A stretch of DNA of 12,500 nt from Theodoxus fluviatilis. Taxonomy: Eukaryota; Mollusca; Gastropoda; Cycloneritida; Neritidae. Made by a program: the position numbers and the translations under genes. The notes beneath the pieces were generated by a model, which made no database searches, was not told the DNA's origin, and saw only the letters and a program-made list of their open reading frames with translations. Location of the stretch: assembly GCA_034096865.1 (NCBI GenBank), contig JAWQFJ010026723.1:22501-35000 (forward strand), given 5' to 3'. Each line of letters starts with the position of its first letter. The first letter of the stretch is position 1. Of this stretch, positions 8,538 to 12,500 are shown one piece after another.

Positions 8538-8545
8538 TGACGTCA
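8538..8545. promoter_or_regulatory. Consensus CRE palindrome overlapping the stop codon
   Basis: TGACGTCA is the perfect binding site for CREB/ATF and some AP-1-class bZIP dimers. Its outer TGA on the minus strand (8545-8543) is the stop codon of the bZIP exon. Whether it is bound is unknown; an eight-base site can occur by chance. Confidence 0.35.
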
Positions 8546-8752
8546 CTGCTGCAGGTAGGCGTCCAGCCAGTCCGGGGGAATGCCCTTGTCCAGGAGGGAG
8601 AACTCTGCACCGATCTTGTCCAGTCCGCACTCCAGGAAGACGCAGTTCTCCAGGTGGCGCTGCAGAACGTGCGCCAGCTCGTCGCGCTCCCTGCCCAGCG
8701 CCTCCAGGCGGCTGCACAGCGTCCTGTTGCTGGCCTGCAGCGCCTCCACCTT
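8543..8752 (-). CDS. Terminal exon of a Fos/ATF3/BATF-class bZIP transcription factor (partial)
   Basis: The exon starts in phase 0 at 8752 after an acceptor CAG and ends with TGA at 8545-8543: 69 codons plus stop. Numbering from the exon start, heptad d positions are L5, L12, L19 and L26, with His at 33, then Cys at 37. This L-x6-L-x6-L-x6-L-x6-H-x3-C pattern is what I know from the end of the Fos, ATF3/JDP2 and BATF zippers (HRPAC, HRPTC and HEKMC). The a positions are V2, N9, L16, R23 and L30; Asn at the second a position is typical of dimerising zippers. The tail runs from CVFLECGLDK to a Trp/Tyr-containing end, IPPDWLDAYLQQ, which I do not recognise. Codons are strongly G/C-ending, unlike the flanks, as expected of real coding sequence. 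The basic region must come from an upstream exon, and in these families an intron near the basic-zipper boundary is usual. Oddities are Gly20 inside the zipper and few charged g/e pairs. The family subclass is uncertain; a different coiled-coil protein is the main alternative. Confidence 0.75.
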   Translation of the reverse strand, partial: KVEALQASNRTLCSRLEALGRERDELAHVLQRHLENCVFLECGLDKIGAEFSLLDKGIPPDWLDAYLQQ

Positions 8753-8785
8753 CTGGGGGCAAAGAGGGAGACACCGTGTCAACAT
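8753..8785 (-). promoter_or_regulatory. 3' splice acceptor of the bZIP terminal exon
   Basis: Reading the minus strand, a pyrimidine-rich tract (TGTCTCCCTCTTTGCCCC) leads to CAG with the AG at 8754-8753, then the exon begins AAGGTGGAGG. A possible branch sequence, GTTGACAC, lies about 25-30 bases upstream of the AG. The open frame itself extends upstream to an ATG at 8797. The family match starts exactly at the acceptor, which is why I place the exon boundary here instead. Confidence 0.7.
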
Positions 8786-9077
8786 GGCCGCCACCACACG
8801 CCACGGCCAAGAGACTCGCGTTTTAAAAGGCGAGCTCCTATACGATCTGCTGCTAACTTGAGGAGAGTGTGTTTCGAATTACTGAGGGCTTGCTACCTGT
8901 AGCAGGTGTTGAGTGCAATGTAGAACTCGTTCTGTGGTGAATGCACAGAGTGTAGTTGTAAATGCCTAGCGTTAGTACAGACTGCATCACCCATAGCATG
9001 TCCACTCTCAAAGCGGACGGAGATGCACTGAAGGCGTGGCCAGCACAAAGCCACGGAGACAACTTCCGCCAGAATAA
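8786..9077 (-). other. Presumed intron of the bZIP gene
   Basis: No recognisable coding sequence. A search by eye for the bZIP basic region (N-R-x-A-A-x-x-C/S-R) on the minus strand from here to 12500 found nothing, so the intron is probably more than 3.7 kb long. Confidence 0.4.
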
Positions 9078-9226
9078 GGCAAAATGAGAGTGCAAGAGAG
9101 AGAAAGGCACAATGGAAGAGGGGCAAAAAGAGAGACAAAATGAGAAAGAGGGGCAACATGAGAGAGAGAAAAGAGAATGAGAGAGAGAGGCAAATGAGAG
9201 AGAACATAAGAGAAAGAGAAAGGCAA

Positions 9227-9272
<46 letters not shown>

Positions 9273-9446
9273 CATGAGAGAGAGGCAAAATGAGAGCGAG
9301 ACAACAAGAGATAAAGAGGGAGGCAAAATGAGAGAGACAAAATGAGAAAGAGAGAGGCAAAATGAGAAAGAGAGAGAGACAAACTGAGAGATAAAGAGAC
9401 AAATGAGAGATAAATAGACAAAATGAAAGACATAATGAGTGAGAGT
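9078..9446 (+). repeat. Purine-rich degenerate repeat (GGCAAAATGAGAGAG-type)
   Basis: A degenerate unit of about 14-25 bases (RRCAAAATGAGARAGAG) recurs roughly fifteen times, for example near 9078, 9151, 9284, 9322, 9336, 9356, 9378 and 9399, with a (GA)n run at about 9231-9269. The plus strand is nearly all purine. On the minus strand it is a CT tract that yields Ser/Leu/Phe-rich open frames with no gene character. Confidence 0.88.
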
Positions 9447-9449
9447 TAG

Positions 9450-9541
<92 letters not shown>

Positions 9542-9548
9542 GGGGGGG
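9447..9548 (+). repeat. Microsatellite (TAGA)6-(GA)n-G9
   Basis: (TAGA)6 fills 9447-9470. (GA)n with one CC interruption at about 9487-9488 follows, and then nine G at 9540-9548. As in the array at 6273-6382, a G homopolymer follows the (GA) run. Confidence 0.95.
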
Positions 9549-9823
9549 ACTTGTAGCGGAACCATGCTAGCGAGAAGTTATTTAAAAAGACACTTCATGA
9601 TTTATCCAATGAGTAACGCTGGAGTCCTATGAACCCGTGAAAACTTGCAGCAGAGTTCCGCTTGCTACGTGGGTCGTTTGCAACACAAATGCGAGTGCGA
9701 CCTAGCAAACAGTTCTCACTGCCCATTCCGTTCCTCGCGTTTGATCAAAATCTTGCTGGGCGCGTAATGATCTGTGACTGCATTAGATCTGTTCGACTCC
9801 AGGCACCTCCATATTTATGCGAC
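9549..9823. other. Non-coding stretch, no gene recognised
   Basis: Unique sequence between two simple-repeat tracts. A plus frame from 9662 is open only because it runs into the TG/CG repeat and encodes a Cys/Val/Arg low-complexity end. Confidence 0.5.
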
Positions 9824-9884
9824 TGCGTGCGTGTGTGTGTGTGCGTGTGTGTGCGTGTGTGTGCGCGTGCGTGTGTGCGCGCGT
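9824..9884. repeat. Alternating TG/CG tract, 61 bp
   Basis: Pyrimidine and purine alternate without interruption across 9824-9884 (TGCGTGCGTGTGTG style). It is followed by decayed TG/CG sequence to about 10045. Such tracts are prone to Z-DNA formation under negative supercoiling. Open frames here on both strands are low-complexity. Confidence 0.9.
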
Positions 9885-10934
9885 TCGTGCGTGCTTGCTT
9901 ATATCTATGCGTGTGTGCGTGTGCGCGCTTGCGAGCAGTGTGTACATGCATACATATGTGAGCATACACGTACATGACTTTGTTTCAGTGTGCGTGTGCG
10001 CGCGTGTGTGCGTGCATACGGGTATGCGTGCATGTGCATGGGGTAGAGGGAGGTGTTGCTTGATGTATGTATTTGCAAGAGCGTGTGGGTTAACACGAGA
10101 TTCTAAAAAAGCTTACGCATGCTTGCCCGCAAGCGTGTAAGTACGCTTTTTCAAGTTCGTCACACGAAAAGAGCGGTGCGCCACATCGGCAAAATTCTGT
10201 GGCACAATGCTCCTTTGTGAAACACAAATCTCATCGCCCTTCATTCGGTAGTGCATTGAACTGCTCAGCCAGTTTTGAAACTTACAAGGTGGCTGTTTCC
10301 CCCAGGAAATTTCCTGTGCGCACGAAGCAGACCTGTCGTTAGCCGTGCAGTCACATACTCTGAGTCTATGCCGTGGAAAAGGCGACAGGGTAAATTGACT
10401 TTTCCGGTTTGCCTTTTCCTTTTAGTCCAGGAAGACGGCACACAAGTACTGTTTGTCTCTGTCAGCAGCGGTTGAGTTCAGAGGAAATGTTTTCTTTGCG
10501 ATGTTTAAGAGCATCACACATATACTTTTATTTCCTCCTACTCGGTGCTTTATTTAATAGTGCGCATGCCTAAATCTTTCCTGGGTTATGATGGTGCCCG
10601 TTAGATTTCCTTCTAAGGTCTGCATAGAAAATGCAATTTACGAAGAAATGGACCTCATTTTCATGGCCTGGGCTAATGGGGCACAGCTTGTCTTTATCTT
10701 ATTAGAGCCACATCTGTTACTTGTAAGATCGTTGACAGGTTGCTTTCACGTTACGAAGTCGTGATAACTATCCCATCTCATAGCGTTGAAGTTTTATTTT
10801 TCCATGTCACTTGTAAAGGGGGGTGGGCCTAAAACAATAAAACGTGAAGCGTCACACGCCTTTTTGTTAGCGTGCAGTCTTTGTCTTTCTACACATCTTT
10901 ATCTTCCGTCCATGAGTCCTGCGGTCATCGTTCT
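9885..10934. other. Non-coding stretch with small inverted repeats
   Basis: No recognised gene. At 10112-10141 a hairpin pairs GCTTGC (10121-10126) with GCAAGC (10129-10134), and CTTAC (10112-10116) with GTAAG (10137-10141), with a T5 run just after. At 10303-10316 there is a 14-bp perfect palindrome, CAGGAAATTTCCTG, whose core GGAAATTTCC resembles a Rel/NF-kB site. A pyrimidine tract followed by CAG near 10395-10435 is acceptor-like, without a credible exon. Confidence 0.4.
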
Positions 10935-11022
10935 CCCCCTGGGGGTTGGGGGTCAGAATAGACCCCCTGGGGGTTGGGGGTCAGAATAGACCCCCCTGGG
11001 GGTTGGGGGTCAGAATAGACCC
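10935..11022 (+). repeat. 28-bp G/C-block tandem repeat, three copies
   Basis: Copies start at 10935, 10963 and 10991; the third has one extra C. The unit is CCCCCT, GGGGG, TT, GGGGG, TCAGAATAGA. Each unit contains a CCCCC-T-GGGGG inverted repeat. At each junction GGGGGTC pairs with GACCC(CC) around a six-base AGAATA loop (stem 10948-10954 with 10961-10967 in the first copy). Copies are identical apart from the C insertion. Open frames across it give Gly/Pro/Arg-rich peptides that shift frame from copy to copy, so they are not credible genes. Confidence 0.95.
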
Positions 11023-11780
11023 ATTGCGTCTCCCTCCGCGACTCTTAAGGGGCGAATGGGAGGTTATGTTTTTCAGTCGGTTAGTTTGTGCATTTATTCA
11101 TCGGTTAATTCGTTCGTTATTTGGCAAAACGACTCAAAAGGTTCAACAAGGATTATAATGTAGTTTGGTACAAGGTCAGGGTTTTACATAAGGAATATTC
11201 GATTAAATATTTGAGGCTGTCTGTTATCTCGTTTCGGAATTACAACCATAAACAGAAATGTTATCGCCCTACGCTTCAAAAGGGGTGTGCTTCAAGATGG
11301 CCTCTAAGTAGCGTCCCCCTAGCCTTGCGCGAGATCACGACCACAGCGCGAGAGAGGGAGCGAGACTTGAATGTCGTCTGCTAAGCTTGCAATGTACAGC
11401 TGTGATATCTCCACCACTACGGCTGCCTTGGCGGAGGTTTGCCTTCTACGAGTGCCCTCTGTTTTCACTTCCTGTTTTTAAGACGATGTCACTTCCGGTC
11501 ACGCCGGTTTCAATGTTCCATTCAATGCAGGTAACAACCACCATCCTTACAGGGCGATGGTTCAGATTCGATGTATTTTTTTTACAGAAAAAGGTAGCGA
11601 GTTCCATATATTTGTAGCATAATAAGTGAACGATTTACGAAACACTTCCGCGTGGAATATTTGGAGTAGGAAGATTTCATATTGAAAAAGAACAGAGTCG
11701 TGTATCGCCTAAGCGTGAAAACATTTCTTGGAGGTAGGATGGAGATTGCAATGTCAACGTTTTGTATACTAATATGGCCG
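11023..11780. other. Non-coding stretch, no gene recognised
   Basis: Several short overlapping frames (for example 11121-11384 plus and 11794-11582 minus) show no recognisable domain. GGTTCAGATTC near 11559 resembles a pol III B box, but no A box was found. Confidence 0.45.
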
Positions 11781-11926
11781 TTTGAAACTGACATTCATGT
11801 TCTCATTCTTCTTGTCACAATGTTTTATTTTGAGGGCCACTGGAAGATGAACTTTTATTGTACAGATGTATACCCTGGTTAAATAAAATAAAATAAAATA
11901 ATTGAATTGAATTGAATTGAATTGAA
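11781..11926 (+). mobile_element. LINE/SINE-like 3' end with (AAATA)4(ATTGA)5 tail
   Basis: The sequence ACAGATGTATACCCTGGTT runs straight into four AAATA units (11881-11900) and five ATTGA units (11901-11925). CCTGGTTAAATAAA followed by a short tandem tail is the kind of 3' end I know from animal non-LTR retrotransposons and the SINEs that share their tails. No reverse transcriptase motif is found upstream, so only the 3' end (5'-truncated) would be present. The left boundary is a guess. The alternative is two adjoining pentanucleotide microsatellites. Confidence 0.45.
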
Positions 11927-12164
11927 TACGGGCTTGATATAACGGCTCATGAATTGCGAAAGAATTAGAAGTGGGCGTATCCTCTCTGCCCTGGAGTTAT
12001 GCAGGTCTTACACAAGACCCGTAAATATGCCAGACCAAGAAACTGAACACTGACGTTGCAAGGTCGCTAATTTAACACGGGACGTGCTGCTATCTTGGAA
12101 TCGCTCTGCTCCTCACTCCTCGTGCTTAGAGACGCGGCGTCGAGAGAATGTGTTTGCTTCTGTC
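11927..12164. other. Short non-coding stretch
   Basis: No open frame or RNA gene is supported. It separates the LINE-like tail from the alternating purine-pyrimidine tract. Confidence 0.5.
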
Positions 12165-12244
12165 TGCATGCGTGCGCGCGCGCGTGTGTGTATATGTACG
12201 CGCGCGTATGTGTGTGTGCGTGCGTGCGCGCGCGCACATACGTA
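12165..12244. repeat. 80-bp perfect alternating purine-pyrimidine tract
   Basis: Every step from 12165 to 12244 alternates pyrimidine and purine without a break. Blocks of (CG)n and (TG)n and a short TATATG segment are mixed, and TACGCGCGCGTA at 12197-12208 is a perfect 12-bp palindrome. The (CG)n and (TG)n content makes it a strong Z-DNA candidate. The open frames over it on both strands are low-complexity Cys/Val/Arg or Thr/His and are not genes. Confidence 0.93.
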
Positions 12245-12500
12245 AACGTTCGAACATACATGTGGTTGTCCGTACATGTATGAATGCGCGATTATGTCGC
12301 CTTCATGCCCTGAAATTGTGTGCCAGCAGGACAATTCAAGTGAACGTGATACTTTCGGTTCAGGCTTTTGATCACTCCTGACACTCGTGAAAAACCGAAC
12401 AATCTAGTTTATTTCCTCTCCGAAAAACCTCCCTCTTAAATTGTTGGAATGTGCATATTTACTCGTGTACCAGGAAAGACTACAGAGCAAATATCTTGTG
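12245..12500. other. Non-coding end of window
   Basis: No open frame, repeat or RNA gene that I can support. Confidence 0.5.

Noticed and set aside
8753..8797. ATG at 8797 as the start of a short 84-residue zipper-only protein
   Set aside because: Family similarity begins exactly after a strong splice acceptor, and the 15 residues before it are the pyrimidine tract read as protein.
8430..8810. 126-codon minus-strand frame and 139- and 170-codon plus-strand frames over the bZIP exon
   Set aside because: They overlap the exon in other frames and stay open because the exon is GC-rich. Only the 8752-8543 frame shows family residues.
8853..9433. Minus-strand Ser/Leu/Phe-rich open frames resembling membrane proteins
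   Set aside because: They are the translation of CT-rich simple repeats, and three frames give similar low-complexity products.
10112..10141. Hairpin plus T5 as a small RNA or pol III terminator
   Set aside because: No promoter element or adjacent RNA-like sequence; two short stems with an internal loop are common by chance.
10303..10316. 14-bp palindrome with a Rel/NF-kB-like core as a regulatory site
   Set aside because: A palindrome of this length is expected about once by chance in a window this size, and no gene start is nearby.

Overview
The window reads as non-coding eukaryotic genomic DNA from an animal, most likely a marine invertebrate such as a mollusc. That is an inference from general character: long intergenic or intronic stretches, a GC-rich terminal coding exon behind a textbook splice acceptor, dense microsatellites and minisatellites, a THAP zinc-finger relic and a retrotransposon-like 3' tail. 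There are no prokaryotic gene blocks or operons, and no long credible open reading frame. Most long open frames here run through tandem repeats and are artefacts of repeat composition.

Only one segment is convincing protein-coding sequence: a terminal exon on the minus strand at 8752-8543. It encodes a leucine zipper of the Fos/ATF3/JDP2/BATF class (L-x6-L-x6-L-x6-L-x6-H, then Cys four residues later) and a short C-terminal tail. The basic DNA-binding region is not in the exon. It should lie upstream on the minus strand, at higher coordinates; I looked up to 12500 and did not find it. The stop codon overlaps a perfect CRE palindrome, TGACGTCA. Downstream of the stop (lower coordinates) come three close hairpins and a 415-bp pentamer satellite. 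Upstream of the exon the presumed intron holds a purine-rich block of about 470 bp and further simple repeats.

A second coding trace is a THAP zinc-finger N-terminus at 2566-2688 (+). It is decayed: ATA stands where the initiator ATG would be, and an in-frame stop comes before the second half of the domain.

Layout: 1-600 featureless; 616-1194 a cluster of AGCGCT palindromes with a diverged duplication; 1715-1916 a weak coding-like patch with splice-like signals; 2211-2290 and 2679-2755 two possible copies of a diverged repeat, the second starting at the THAP breakpoint; 3622-3903 six copies of a 47-bp minisatellite; 4679-4745 a G-rich tract; 4746-6272 no gene seen; 6273-6394 a compound microsatellite ending in a telomere-like motif; 6927-6965 a tRNA-like fragment; 7327-7402 four copies of a 19-bp repeat; 7639-8052 the pentamer satellite; 8080-8151 hairpins; 8543-8752 the bZIP exon; 9078-9548 the purine tract; 9824-9884 and 12165-12244 alternating purine-pyrimidine tracts; 10935-11022 a 28-bp G-rich tandem repeat; 11881-11926 a LINE-like tail.

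I see no evidence of a new multi-gene system. The noteworthy items are the bZIP exon with its 3' structural context, the THAP relic, and several repeats with strong non-B-DNA potential.
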